This document shows, in pieces, positions 35,901 through 43,117 of a stretch of 64,000 nucleotides of DNA. A program made the translations under genes and the position numbers. Where the stretch lies: contig NC_014816.1 in NCBI RefSeq assembly GCF_000175215.2, positions 1,547,001-1,611,000 of the forward strand, in the 5' to 3' direction. Source of the stretch: Asticcacaulis excentricus CB 48 (GTDB lineage Bacteria; Pseudomonadota; Alphaproteobacteria; Caulobacterales; Caulobacteraceae). Each line of letters begins with the position of its first letter. Position 1 is the first letter of the stretch. Under the pieces are notes generated by a model. That model made no database searches. It was not told the DNA's origin and saw nothing but the letters and a program-made list of their open reading frames with translations.

Positions 35901-36277
35901 ATGCGCCTCTGGTGCACACCGATTTCGCACAAGCCGTCGAGGAGCCGCAACTGCGCTTTAACACCAGCTTCTCCTGGAACTACAAGCCGGACCTCAGCTT
36001 CTTCTGGAATATCGACTTCCAGTCGAGCCAGGAAATTGCCGATATAGACTTCCTGCGTAGTGATCCGGATAACCGTGAGTACAAGTTCCTCACGACCGGC
36101 GACTATGTCACACACGACTTCTCGTTCCGTTGGCGTGTGAAGGATGGTGTGATCTTGCGTGGTGGCGTGGTCAACGCCTTCGACGCTGATCCAGTTGACT
36201 GGCTGGGTCAAACTTCGGCTGATAACTTCGACCTGTTCGGCCGTCGTTTCTACATCGGCTTTAACTTCAAGCGCTAA
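32939..36277 (+). CDS. TonB-dependent outer-membrane receptor
   Basis: A 1,112-residue receptor with a GTG start and signal peptide (cleavage near GGAAQAQ, residue 34). A TonB box-like segment lies just before the plug (AVQEVVVTGSRIRRS). The plug (about 60-180) has NLRFLGSQRTLVLVDGKRHV and DIITGGQSAMYGADAVSGVVNYVLKR. The barrel ends in RRFYIGFNFKR. It is of the large Caulobacter/Sphingomonas-type group. No inner-membrane uptake gene or sigma/anti-sigma pair is nearby, so the ligand cannot be guessed. It ends at a terminator. Confidence 0.94.
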   Translation: MKKESRRFGLLATTSFCSAVVAGVMTTVSGGAAQAQDAAPKTDEAKPAEAVQEVVVTGSRIRRSVANAPAPTISVTQDDLLQSGVPNIIDQLADIPALSGSTVPEDTTGSNLNDGGLSLLNLRFLGSQRTLVLVDGKRHVGAPQGSLSVDVDSIPRLLINRIDIITGGQSAMYGADAVSGVVNYVLKRDFEGVEVDGAYSQINQDGTAQKRLSMLFGKNFFDDKLNAYLSLEHEENDQVKDSDVDWRRRACGLYAMDADQASPNNNDGVLDNQLLCGVRNFSRPYTGLLVLSSAITASPTTDPDIPASSAGCSAPTLAATATAAQKLAYNAFPAATGTNTNCFFANAGSAFVFANDGTPRGLNVGSRVTVGGARTNNVGGDGLNIGTEFSQGSRIPESNASRVQGGLNFKLTENVLLYAEAKYIKETTYDEGQGSFFNIGIYDFTRAPVSNGTTTPTLAVMPQWTPATSSFNIGLDNAYLSSDLRTAILTNTRKTYDANGNVVSTGALDPRAMFTNFGPLRNQLNYRKVQRYVIGAKGEADQFLFAKNISWEASYVYGELTNENHERAVDVERYRYGADAVVDTAGKVSGKPGQIVCRVQLLAANGISIPDPYRVGTMSPTDPKVTGCVPFSIFGNGQNDPAARNYFDAEIQVSHTNKQQHFLAYGSGEFWDFWGAGPIGAAVGVEWRKEEAEGKGRTASTGDRLLFLNTGADFPYSQYEAKEIFTELRVPLLKDLPFVNRLEFSGAARRSDYTTVGKVDTYSAQFLWEINEQVKIRGTRGKAVRIPSLSENFSLQSQTFANGFVDPCDVTNINNTANTQIRQYRTANCLALGIPTGTAISYPTSPAGFNGGNPNLKPEESISKTLSLILTPKILPRTTLVFDWYNIEINSVIASITAQTLANQCVGGPVLNSQACGLITRGGADVSYRMTSFLQGSFNYAKYENQGMDFTFLYRQPLNNVFGKNLGNLGVQVRGTYLQFDRSYTNIDAPLVHTDFAQAVEEPQLRFNTSFSWNYKPDLSFFWNIDFQSSQEIADIDFLRSDPDNREYKFLTTGDYVTHDFSFRWRVKDGVILRGGVVNAFDADPVDWLGQTSADNFDLFGRRFYIGFNFKR

Positions 36278-36297
36278 GCCCTCGGGCCCATTCTTGG

Positions 36298-36332
36298 AAG
36301 CGGCGGCAGGGAAACTTGCCGCCGCTTTTGCT
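36298..36332 (+). terminator. Rho-independent terminator of the TonB receptor
   Basis: AAGCGGCGGCA pairs with TGCCGCCGCTT through a short GGGAAAC-type loop, followed by TTG and a weak T-tract. Confidence 0.8.
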
Positions 36333-36477
36333 TGGGCGCAATGTACTGTTTAGCCAACATCTCGTCAGTAATCGGAAAAACGGAAACCCGACCTAGCTTG
36401 TCTAACATAGCACTCGCTCATGATAAGGCTGGGGTCTTTGATCTAGCGGCCTAGATCTGCCTCAGCCTCCGCACAAA

Positions 36478-36507
36478 AAATGCTGCCGGAGACGTCCGGC
36501 AGCATTT
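36478..36507 (-). terminator. Rho-independent terminator of the efflux operon
   Basis: AAATGCTGCCGGA (36478-36490) pairs with TCCGGCAGCATTT (36495-36507). Read leftward the stem ends in a T-run. It lies 20 bases past the MFS gene stop. Confidence 0.88.
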
Positions 36508-36529
36508 GTCATCTAAGTATGTCCTAAGA

Positions 36530-38104
36530 TCAATCCGCGGCGTGGACCTGCCCGTTAGCCATGGCCTTGCGGCTCAGCCAGATCAAAGGGATAAGGCACA
36601 CAATGATGATTGACGAGATGCGGAAGATATCCACAGTGGCCAATAGATATGCCTGCTGACTAACCTGCCGCGTAATGGCAGCTACGGCTTGCGCGTGGGA
36701 CATCCCCATCTGCATCAACTGATAAACGACCTGATCGACGCCACCGCTCCCACCAGAATTTCCGCCGCCTCCACCGCCTGCCATCGCACCTGAGATATTG
36801 TTCAGGGCGTGGGTTTCGTAATTGTCCCACAAGGTAGTGGTCAGCGAAGCCGCGAACGAGCCCGCCGTGATGCGGGCGAAGTTCGACAGGCCCGACGCCG
36901 CCGGCATCTGATGCGGGGCAACATCACGGAACGACACGGTGATCATCGAGGTGAAGAAGGCGCTCATCGCCGCCCCCATAATGAACATGGGCAAGATGAG
37001 ATGGCCGAAGTCGATATCCGGCGAATAGAGCGAGCGCATATAAAACGACAGGGCAAACAGCAGCAACGAGATCGTCGCCATGATACGCGCGTCGATGCGG
37101 TTGGAAATCTTTGCCACAAAGGGCGTTAGGAAGACGGCGACTACCCCCGAAGGCGCCGCCGCCAGACCGGCCCAGGTCGCTACATAGCCCATATTGGTCT
37201 GCAGCCACAGTGGCATCAGCAGATTGTTGCCGAAGAAAACCGCATAGGCGGCGCAGAGCGCGATAACGCCGAACGCGAAGTTGCGGCTTTTGAACAATGT
37301 CAGATCGACCACCGGGTTGTTTTCGTGAAGTTCCCAGATCAGCCAGGCCACAAACCCGATTAGGGCTAGCAGCGACAAGATGACGATATGCGCTGAATTG
37401 AACCAGTCGGCGTCCTTACCGGTATCGAGCACCAGTTGCAGCGTCCCGACCCAGAAGACAAGCAGCGAGAAGGACACCAAGTTTAGCTTGCGCGCCACAG
37501 TCGCGGTTTCGCGGTTGTGCATGAAGCGCCAGCAGATCCACGTACAGGCAATTCCCACCGGCACATTGATCAGGAATATCCATTCCCAGGCAAAATTATC
37601 CGAAATCCAGCCGCCTAGAATGGGCCCAAGCACCGGGGCGACCAGGGTGGTCATCGACCACACACCTAGCGCCGTTGAGCGTTTATCAGGCGGAAAGATC
37701 ATGATCAGCAGGGCCTGAGAACCCGGAATCATCGGGCCTGACACCGCCCCTTGGAGGATGCGGAAAAGGATAAGCGACGGCAGGTTCCACGCGATGCCGC
37801 ACAGGAACGAAGCCAGCGTGAAAAGGGCAACCGAGACGACAAAGGTACGCACTACGCCAAAGCGCATCATCAGCCAGCCGGTCAGCGGCACCGAGATGCC
37901 GTTGGCGACGGCGAAGGAGGTGATGACCCATGTACCCTGATCAGACGCGACGCCAAGATTACCGGCGATGGTTGGCAAGGCCACATTGGCGATGGTCGAG
38001 TCGAGCACCTGCATGAAGGTGCCGAGCGCCAAGGCTACCGCGGCCAGAGCCAGTGACACGCCGGTCAGCGGCGCGGGTCCGCCATTGGAAGAAGATGAGG
38101 CCAT
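36530..38104 (-). CDS. EmrB/QacA-type DHA2 MFS drug exporter
   Basis: A 524-residue inner-membrane proton antiporter with 14 predicted helices. The DHA2 motif D1 (LDSTIANVALPTIAGNLG), motif A-like loop (GWLMMRFGVVRTF) and motif C-like GPILGGWISDNFAWEWIF are seen. A Gly-rich insertion (AGGGGGGNSGGSGG) lies in the large late periplasmic loop, the usual EmrB position. ATG 38104 has GGAGCG upstream; an ATG four codons earlier is possible. It is third in the leftward operon OMF-adaptor-MFS, so it forms a tripartite pump. Confidence 0.93.
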   Translation of the reverse strand: MASSSSNGGPAPLTGVSLALAAVALALGTFMQVLDSTIANVALPTIAGNLGVASDQGTWVITSFAVANGISVPLTGWLMMRFGVVRTFVVSVALFTLASFLCGIAWNLPSLILFRILQGAVSGPMIPGSQALLIMIFPPDKRSTALGVWSMTTLVAPVLGPILGGWISDNFAWEWIFLINVPVGIACTWICWRFMHNRETATVARKLNLVSFSLLVFWVGTLQLVLDTGKDADWFNSAHIVILSLLALIGFVAWLIWELHENNPVVDLTLFKSRNFAFGVIALCAAYAVFFGNNLLMPLWLQTNMGYVATWAGLAAAPSGVVAVFLTPFVAKISNRIDARIMATISLLLFALSFYMRSLYSPDIDFGHLILPMFIMGAAMSAFFTSMITVSFRDVAPHQMPAASGLSNFARITAGSFAASLTTTLWDNYETHALNNISGAMAGGGGGGNSGGSGGVDQVVYQLMQMGMSHAQAVAAITRQVSQQAYLLATVDIFRISSIIIVCLIPLIWLSRKAMANGQVHAAD

Positions 38105-38186
38105 AAGGCGCTCCATTCAGTTCAGCTTTCCCCCTGATATCAAGGGGGATACCGGCCTAGCCGGAAAGGGGGTATGCGTGGCGGGG

Positions 38187-39332
38187 TTACTTCGACACGT
38201 CTATCTTGGCCTTCATCGACAGGCCGACGCGCAATGGGTGCATTTTAAGATCTTTTTCGTCGATCTGGATACGCACCGGCAGACGCTGCACAACCTTGAT
38301 CCAGTTGCCCGAAGCGTTTTGCGCCGGGATCAGTGAAAAGGCCGAGCCCGTACCGCCGGACACGCCGACGACCTTGCCCTTATACTTGACGCCTTCACCA
38401 TAGAGGTCGGAGGTCAGTTCGACCTCCTGACCCGGCTGCACTTTTTTAAGCTGCACTTCCTTGAAGTTAGCATCGACATAGGCCTGTGAAATCGGCACCA
38501 CCGACATAAGCGGCGTACCGGTTTGCACCTGCTGACCCACCTGCACGGACTTGCGGGTAACAACGCCGGCTACGGGCGCGCGCACGACTGTGCGCTCCAG
38601 CTCCAGTTCCGCCGAAGCAAGACGCGCACGCGCCGCCATGATTTCCGGGTTTTCCCCTGGCTTAACGCCGGCGATCAGCGTGGCATTACTCTGACGGTTG
38701 CCTTCGGCCGACGCGAGGGCGGCTTGCGCCTGAATGCGAGCCGCACGGGCGGCATTGAGGTTGGCGATGGCGGCGGCATAGGCGCTTTCGGTCGCCACGA
38801 CCTCTTCCTGAGACACCGCTCCGCTGGTGGCAAGGTTCTTGCGACGCTCGAATTCGAATTTGGTACGGTTCACCTCGGCCTCAGCGGCCTTGATCCCGGC
38901 GTCGGCGCGCACGATGTCAGCTTCGCGGGCCCCCATCTGACCGCCTAACGCCTTGTCGTTGGCGTAGTAGCCCATCACGCGGCGTTCGGCAGTAGCCAGC
39001 GCGGCCCGTGCTGACTGTACGGCGATGTTGGCATCGGCGTCATCGATGACTAGTAACACGTCGCCGGCCTTCACCGTCTGAGTTTCTTTGACGAGGATGC
39101 GGGCGACCGGCCCGCCGACTAGCGCATTGACCTGCGCCGTTTCGGCCCCAACATAGGCGTTGTCAGTCGAAACATAGTGCGAGGCGACCAGCATGTAATA
39201 GGCGCCGTAGCCCAGTACACCCACGGCCACCACAGCAGCCAGACCGGTTAGGAGCTGACGGCGGCGATCATTGGATTTGGCGGGAGATGGTTGTGAAGGT
39301 GTAACGGGCGGGGTGTTTTCAGTATCGGACAT
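38187..39332 (-). CDS. EmrA/HlyD-family membrane fusion protein
   Basis: The periplasmic adaptor of the EmrB-type pump, 381 residues. It has an N-terminal cytoplasmic tail, one TM at about 29-50 (LLTGLAAVVAVGVLGYGAYYMLV), and a lipoyl half (VNALVGGPVARILVKETQTVKAGDVLL). A coiled-coil hairpin with SGAVSQEEVVATESAYAAA comes next. The second lipoyl half (VRAPVAGVVTRKSVQVGQQVQTG) and a beta-barrel follow. It lies 82 bp before the MFS gene and 29 bp after the outer-membrane factor, all one direction. Confidence 0.93.
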   Translation of the reverse strand: MSDTENTPPVTPSQPSPAKSNDRRRQLLTGLAAVVAVGVLGYGAYYMLVASHYVSTDNAYVGAETAQVNALVGGPVARILVKETQTVKAGDVLLVIDDADANIAVQSARAALATAERRVMGYYANDKALGGQMGAREADIVRADAGIKAAEAEVNRTKFEFERRKNLATSGAVSQEEVVATESAYAAAIANLNAARAARIQAQAALASAEGNRQSNATLIAGVKPGENPEIMAARARLASAELELERTVVRAPVAGVVTRKSVQVGQQVQTGTPLMSVVPISQAYVDANFKEVQLKKVQPGQEVELTSDLYGEGVKYKGKVVGVSGGTGSAFSLIPAQNASGNWIKVVQRLPVRIQIDEKDLKMHPLRVGLSMKAKIDVSK

Positions 39333-39361
39333 GGTGCGTCACTTTTTCTTCAGCGTGGAAT

Positions 39362-40717
39362 TCAGTAGGAACCGCCAAGCGCCTTGACCATGGCGACTTC
39401 CAGGGTCAGGGCTCGGCTTTGCAGGGCCGTATTGGCGGTCCGCTGCGACAAGAGATTTTGTTCGATAACCAGCAGGCTGGCATAGTCGCTTAGGCCTGCC
39501 TCGTAGCGCAGACGGGCCATGCGATAGGCCTCTTCGCTTGAAGCGAGGGCTTCGTTGGACAGGCTCAGCCGCTCGCTCAGCGCCGTCTGGCTGGCACCGG
39601 TATCGGCGACCTCCTGCATGGCGTTGATGACGGACTGATGATAGCTGGCCAGAGCGACCGACTGATCCGCTTCTGCGCCGCGCAGATTGGCGCGCAGCCT
39701 CCCCCCCTCAAACAGGGGCAGACTGATCACCGGGCCAGCATTGATGGCGTCAATTCCCGACCCTGAGAGGTCGTTGAGGAACACCTTGCCTGCAAAGGCC
39801 ATCAGGTTCACATTGGGATAGAAAGACGCCTTGGCGCGTTCGGTGCCGTGCACGGCCTGTTCGGCCCGCGCCCGCGCGGCGGCCACGTCCGGACGACGGG
39901 CAACCAACTCCAGATCGATGCGTGTTGGTGCCTTAAAATCCTGCGTGTCGGGCAGGACGGGTCTCGGCAGCGCTTCGCCGAATGCCGGGGCCTGACCGGC
40001 CAGCGCCGCGATCAGGTGACGCTGGATCAGGATGCGCTCGTTCAGAGCTGCCACTTCGCCCTTGCTGTTGGCAACATTGGCGCGGGCCTGTTCCAGTTCG
40101 GCGCGCGGGCGCAGACCGCCCTCGACCCTTTGCGCAACCAGAGACTGTGTGTCTGTGCGGATGGCCAAATTGCGCTCGGCAACATCAAGGTCTTTATACA
40201 TATGACCCAGCTCGAACCAGGCATTGACTAATGAGGTCGAAAGGACCAGCACAGCCTGTTGTCCGTCGGCGCGCGCGGCCTCGGCGGCGGTGACTGTAGC
40301 CTTCAGCCCAGCGCGGTTCTTACCCCAGAAATCCAGCTCCCAGCCGAAATTGATGCCTCCGAGCGTCACGGCATCAATAGCGGGATCCTTACCTCCCATC
40401 TGCAGGGACGCACCCAGAGCCGTCGCCGTAGGATAGAGCGTCGCCTTTTGCGTGTCCTCCAGCGCGCGCGCTTTCAGAAGACGCCCGGCGGCAGCGGTCA
40501 GATTGGGAGAGTCGCGCAGAGCCGTTTGTACCAGATCGGTAAGTTGCGCGTCCTTATAGCCATCCCACCAGCGGCCGATCAGCATGTCCTGAGGCACAGG
40601 ACTGGCGGAAGGGACTGGGGATACGGGCTCTGTGTTAGGTAGCGCAGCGCAGCCGGTAAGCACCAAAGCCGAAACGCCCATGAGTAAACCAGTTGCGGGT
40701 CGTTTAAATACAAACAT
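39362..40717 (-). CDS. NodT/OprM-type outer-membrane efflux lipoprotein
   Basis: The outer-membrane channel of the pump, 451 residues, with lipobox LTGC (about 20-23) for lipid anchoring. It has two OEP repeats with long alpha-barrel helices (LVQTALRDSPNLTAAAGRLLKA and the second set ending RLRYEAGLSDYASLLVIEQNLL). It is first in the operon, just downstream of the twin operator. Having a dedicated channel gene is common for EmrAB pumps of Alphaproteobacteria. Confidence 0.93.
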   Translation of the reverse strand: MFVFKRPATGLLMGVSALVLTGCAALPNTEPVSPVPSASPVPQDMLIGRWWDGYKDAQLTDLVQTALRDSPNLTAAAGRLLKARALEDTQKATLYPTATALGASLQMGGKDPAIDAVTLGGINFGWELDFWGKNRAGLKATVTAAEAARADGQQAVLVLSTSLVNAWFELGHMYKDLDVAERNLAIRTDTQSLVAQRVEGGLRPRAELEQARANVANSKGEVAALNERILIQRHLIAALAGQAPAFGEALPRPVLPDTQDFKAPTRIDLELVARRPDVAAARARAEQAVHGTERAKASFYPNVNLMAFAGKVFLNDLSGSGIDAINAGPVISLPLFEGGRLRANLRGAEADQSVALASYHQSVINAMQEVADTGASQTALSERLSLSNEALASSEEAYRMARLRYEAGLSDYASLLVIEQNLLSQRTANTALQSRALTLEVAMVKALGGSY

Positions 40718-40740
40718 CAGGTAAGCCCTCAGTTTATAGA

Positions 40741-40818
40741 ACCGTACGGTACGGTCATTTATCTGTTGCGCGTATACGCCGCGAACGCTATATTGTCAAT
40801 TGAACCGTACGGTACGGT
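40741..40818. promoter_or_regulatory. Twin operators flanking the efflux-operon promoter
   Basis: The 15-bp palindrome ACCGTACGGTACGGT occurs twice, at 40741-40755 and 40804-40818, 63 bp apart (about six helical turns). Between them on the minus strand lie TTGACA (40794-40799) and TATACG (40771-40776), 17 bp apart, a convincing promoter for the OMF-adaptor-MFS operon. The divergent TetR gene starts about 105 bp to the right. It probably binds both sites. Confidence 0.85.
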
Positions 40819-40924
40819 CAGTATTTTTTTGCGCACTGCAAAAGGCTGATGCACCGGCGACACATATTCAAAACGTGGTTCGTTGCAACGTCTGCAAATG
40901 ATTGCACGTCACACCGAGGCTATG

Positions 40925-41548
40925 ATGCAAGAGTTAAAATCTCGTCCTGACAAGGACGCCCGTCGTGAAGCTATACTGGACGTGGCCAGCCGGATTTTCC
41001 TTGAAGAAGGGTTTGACGCCACGTCGATGTCGGCCATCGCTGCGAAGTTGGGTGGGTCGAAGGGCACGCTTTATAACTACTTCAAAAGCAAGGAAGAGCT
41101 GTTCGAAGCCTTTGTTGATCGACATTGCGCCATCCATGCGCGGCTGATTGACTCGTTCGAAGTCGAGGGCGGCGGATATCGCGAAGCCCTGCGCCGCTGG
41201 GCCCGTCAGTATCTGCGCATCGTGACGTCCGACTCAACCATGCGCAATTACCGCGTCATCATGGCGGTATCCGAACGCTGGCCTGACATAGGCCGGGCCT
41301 TTTATGAAAACGGCCCGCTGCGTGGCGCGCGCAATGTCGCCAACTTCCTGGCCGAGGCGGCCCACGCCGGCGAATTCGTCATCGACGATACCTTACGCGC
41401 GGCTCACCAGTTCATCGCCCTGTGCCAGAGCCGTTATCAAAAGGCCCGTTTTCTCAACTACCTCCCCGAACCGGACGAGGCCGAAATCGCCGCCGAGGTC
41501 GAGGCCGCCGTTGACACCTTTTACTCCGCTTATGGACGGCGCAGTTAA
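40925..41548 (+). CDS. TetR/AcrR-family repressor of the EmrAB-type pump
   Basis: A regulator of about 207 residues. The helix-turn-helix is REAILDVASRIFLEEGFDATSMSAIAAKLGGSKGTLYNYFKSKEELFEAF in sequence order. The ligand domain is of the AefR type (YLRIVTSDSTMRNYRVIMAVSERWPDIGRAFYENGP). Start codons at 40898, 40922 and 40925 are possible; GAGG at 40916-40919 best fits 40925. It is divergent from the pump operon and next to two identical palindromes, so control of that operon is very likely. The inducer is unknown. Confidence 0.9.
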   Translation: MQELKSRPDKDARREAILDVASRIFLEEGFDATSMSAIAAKLGGSKGTLYNYFKSKEELFEAFVDRHCAIHARLIDSFEVEGGGYREALRRWARQYLRIVTSDSTMRNYRVIMAVSERWPDIGRAFYENGPLRGARNVANFLAEAAHAGEFVIDDTLRAAHQFIALCQSRYQKARFLNYLPEPDEAEIAAEVEAAVDTFYSAYGRRS

Positions 41549-41832
41549 ACCTTAGGCAATCCTTACCCCTCGTCGCGGGAAGCACCGCAACATCCTTACG
41601 GAGAACGGGTTATACCAAGGTCGCCTCCCCGGCTTTACCCCCGCCCTTCTTCCCTCCCCTCCCGGGTCACGCGCTTGCCCGTGCCCCCCGTAAGGATGCG
41701 ACTAAGGATCCGCTGAAGACCCCGCAAAACCAATCCGAAAACACGCCCCCCAAGACCGCCGACACGCTGAGCGGCGCGGCGCAATCCGCCACCTCCGCCG
41801 CGTCCGAGGTCCTACATCGAACACGGGATGCC

Positions 41833-42243
41833 GTGGAGGAGTCCACTGAGCGCGGCATGGCCTTCGGTCAAGACGCGCTGAACCGCACCCACGCTGAAAC
41901 CCAACGCCTTGGCCAACGCGGCGTCGAAATGGGGAGCGAAGCGCTCAAGGTCTGCGTCACCGCCGGCCATCAAACGGCTGACCTTATGTCAGAACTCAAT
42001 CAGGCCATGACCGAATTGGGCAATCAGTCGATCTCGCACTATGACCGCCTATCGCGTCAGGCCATAGGGGTGCGTACCGTGCAGGACTTGGTGAATCTTC
42101 AGAGCGCCACGGTTGAGACGCTCCAAGAGCATATGGGGGGCTTTGCCCGCCTCTATGGCCTCTATGTTGATGGTCTGGGACGCATAATGCAGCCCATCGC
42201 CGAGCAGGCGGTGAAGCCGCATCGCAGTATGATGAACACCTGA
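41833..42243 (+). CDS. Phasin-family protein (N-terminus uncertain)
   Basis: From GTG 41833 the frame gives 136 residues matching a Phasin_2-like domain: long amphipathic helices such as MGSEALKVCVTAGHQTADLMSELNQAM in register and VRTVQDLVNLQSATVETLQEHM. Phasins coat polyhydroxyalkanoate granules. The same frame stays open upstream past 41581 and encodes a plausible Lys/Pro/Ala-rich N-terminus (RKDATKDPLKTPQNQSEN; then ADTLSGAAQSATSAASEV). A good ACGGAG site is at 41598-41603. Where a start is expected the sequence reads TATACCAAG and no ATG, GTG or TTG is present. The true start may be lost or the gene shortened. Confidence 0.7.
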   Translation: MEESTERGMAFGQDALNRTHAETQRLGQRGVEMGSEALKVCVTAGHQTADLMSELNQAMTELGNQSISHYDRLSRQAIGVRTVQDLVNLQSATVETLQEHMGGFARLYGLYVDGLGRIMQPIAEQAVKPHRSMMNT

Positions 42244-42383
42244 TACTGCACTAAAGGCATCACTACCGAAGGACCTGACGGTGGCCCGGCGATCGTTCAC
42301 CGCCCCCCCCCCAAAGGAGCGACGAGCCGATGGCACACAAGCAGCTCTGCGTGGGCGGCGAGCGCAAGTGTGACCGGAATACA

Positions 42384-42436
42384 TGGTACGGGCAGCCGGA
42401 CTCGAACCGGCATGGATTGCTCCGACGGATTTTAAG
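42384..42436 (-). tRNA. 3' half of tRNA-Leu(UAA); probable att scar
   Basis: Read leftward: anticodon loop TTAAAA, stem TCCGT, a class II variable arm (GGA-GCAA-TCC), T-arm GCCGG-TTCGAGT-CCGGC, acceptor TGCCCGT, discriminator A and CCA. To the right of 42436 the anticodon stem no longer pairs and no D-arm is found. Integrases often target the anticodon-loop-to-3'-end part of tRNA genes. This remnant is the displaced chromosomal 3' half, and an intact copy is expected at the far end of the island. Confidence 0.85.
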
Positions 42437-42474
42437 TGGAAGTCAACCAGCAAAATAATCAATAAATTCAATGG

Positions 42475-42502
42475 TTTACAAACGCTGAAAATGTGCTATG
42501 TG
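42475..42502 (+). promoter_or_regulatory. Candidate promoter of the hairpin RNA
   Basis: TTTACA (42475-42480), 16 bases, then TGC-TATGTG (-10 at 42497-42502 with an extended TG). It directs transcription into the hairpin series starting at 42506. Confidence 0.45.
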
Positions 42503-42505
42503 TAA

Positions 42506-42636
42506 GGAATGTGAAAATTTCACGTTCCAAACTGCCCAGAAATCCGAACGGATTCAGACCAATAAGGGGGCGAACGCCCCCGCACCGGCCGAACGGCCAC
42601 ACTTTTGAGGCGAACGCTTCCCCCCAGGTCGGGAAA
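42506..42636 (+). ncRNA. Candidate structured RNA with four GAAC-loop hairpins
   Basis: A leading palindrome (GGAATGTGAAA with TTTCACGTTCC, 42506-42528) is followed by four small hairpins with the same GAAC loop closed by C-G. They are AATCC-GAAC-GGATT (42541-42554), GGGGGC-GAAC-GCCCCC (42566-42581), GGCC-GAAC-GGCC (42587-42598) and GAGGC-GAAC-GCTTC (42607-42620). The stems differ in sequence and the loops do not, which suggests selection on the loop. No protein frame explains it. I know no named RNA family with this pattern. Confidence 0.45.
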
Positions 42637-43117
42637 TTTGGAGAGATGAGTTAAAAGCGTTATGGCAGGCGTGGCTCCTGCACATGGCTATTACCAGTTT
42701 CAGGAAAACGGTATAAAGGCGGTGCGGAGAATAGCCCGGTTAATCTCCACATAATTTGCGGAGCGTATTTCGTGCACATGCGCGGCTGCGTTGTGGTTAT
42801 GATCTCCCGTGTATCCTCGTCAGCTCCCTCCTAGCTGTAGAGGTACCGCGTCGCCCCCCGACAACGATTAGCTCTTCTTAGATACCTTGCGAAGTTGATG
42901 TTAGTGGACCATTTACAGTCTTAGCGATACAAAACCTCAAACTGAATTGAATCTAGATGTAGGGTTTGTATCGTGCCTCCCCTCGTCCTACAGAACATGA
43001 TCGTCTGCGCGCTATCATTAAAGCCAGTACGTTACTCTGGAACTGGCGAGCCGACGGGTCAACCTTCTGAGCGCTTTAACATGGGGCAGAGTATAAAAAG
43101 CCACGCGGTCAAACTCG
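42637..43117. other. Gene-free stretch at island start
   Basis: No convincing protein frame. A long-stem inverted repeat, CGATACAAAACCT (42925-42937) with AGGGTTTGTATCG (42961-42973), matches at 12 of 13 positions and could be a terminator or a transposon end. The composition is AT-richer than the chromosome to the left. The rest is unexplained. Confidence 0.5.

Noticed and set aside
42384..42445. Complete tRNA-Leu gene
   Set aside because: No 5' acceptor strand, D-arm or 5' anticodon stem is found to the right of 42436.
42541..42620. CRISPR-like array
   Set aside because: The repeated part is only the 6-base CGAACG core inside different stems, and spacers of 13-20 bases are too short. No cas genes are seen.
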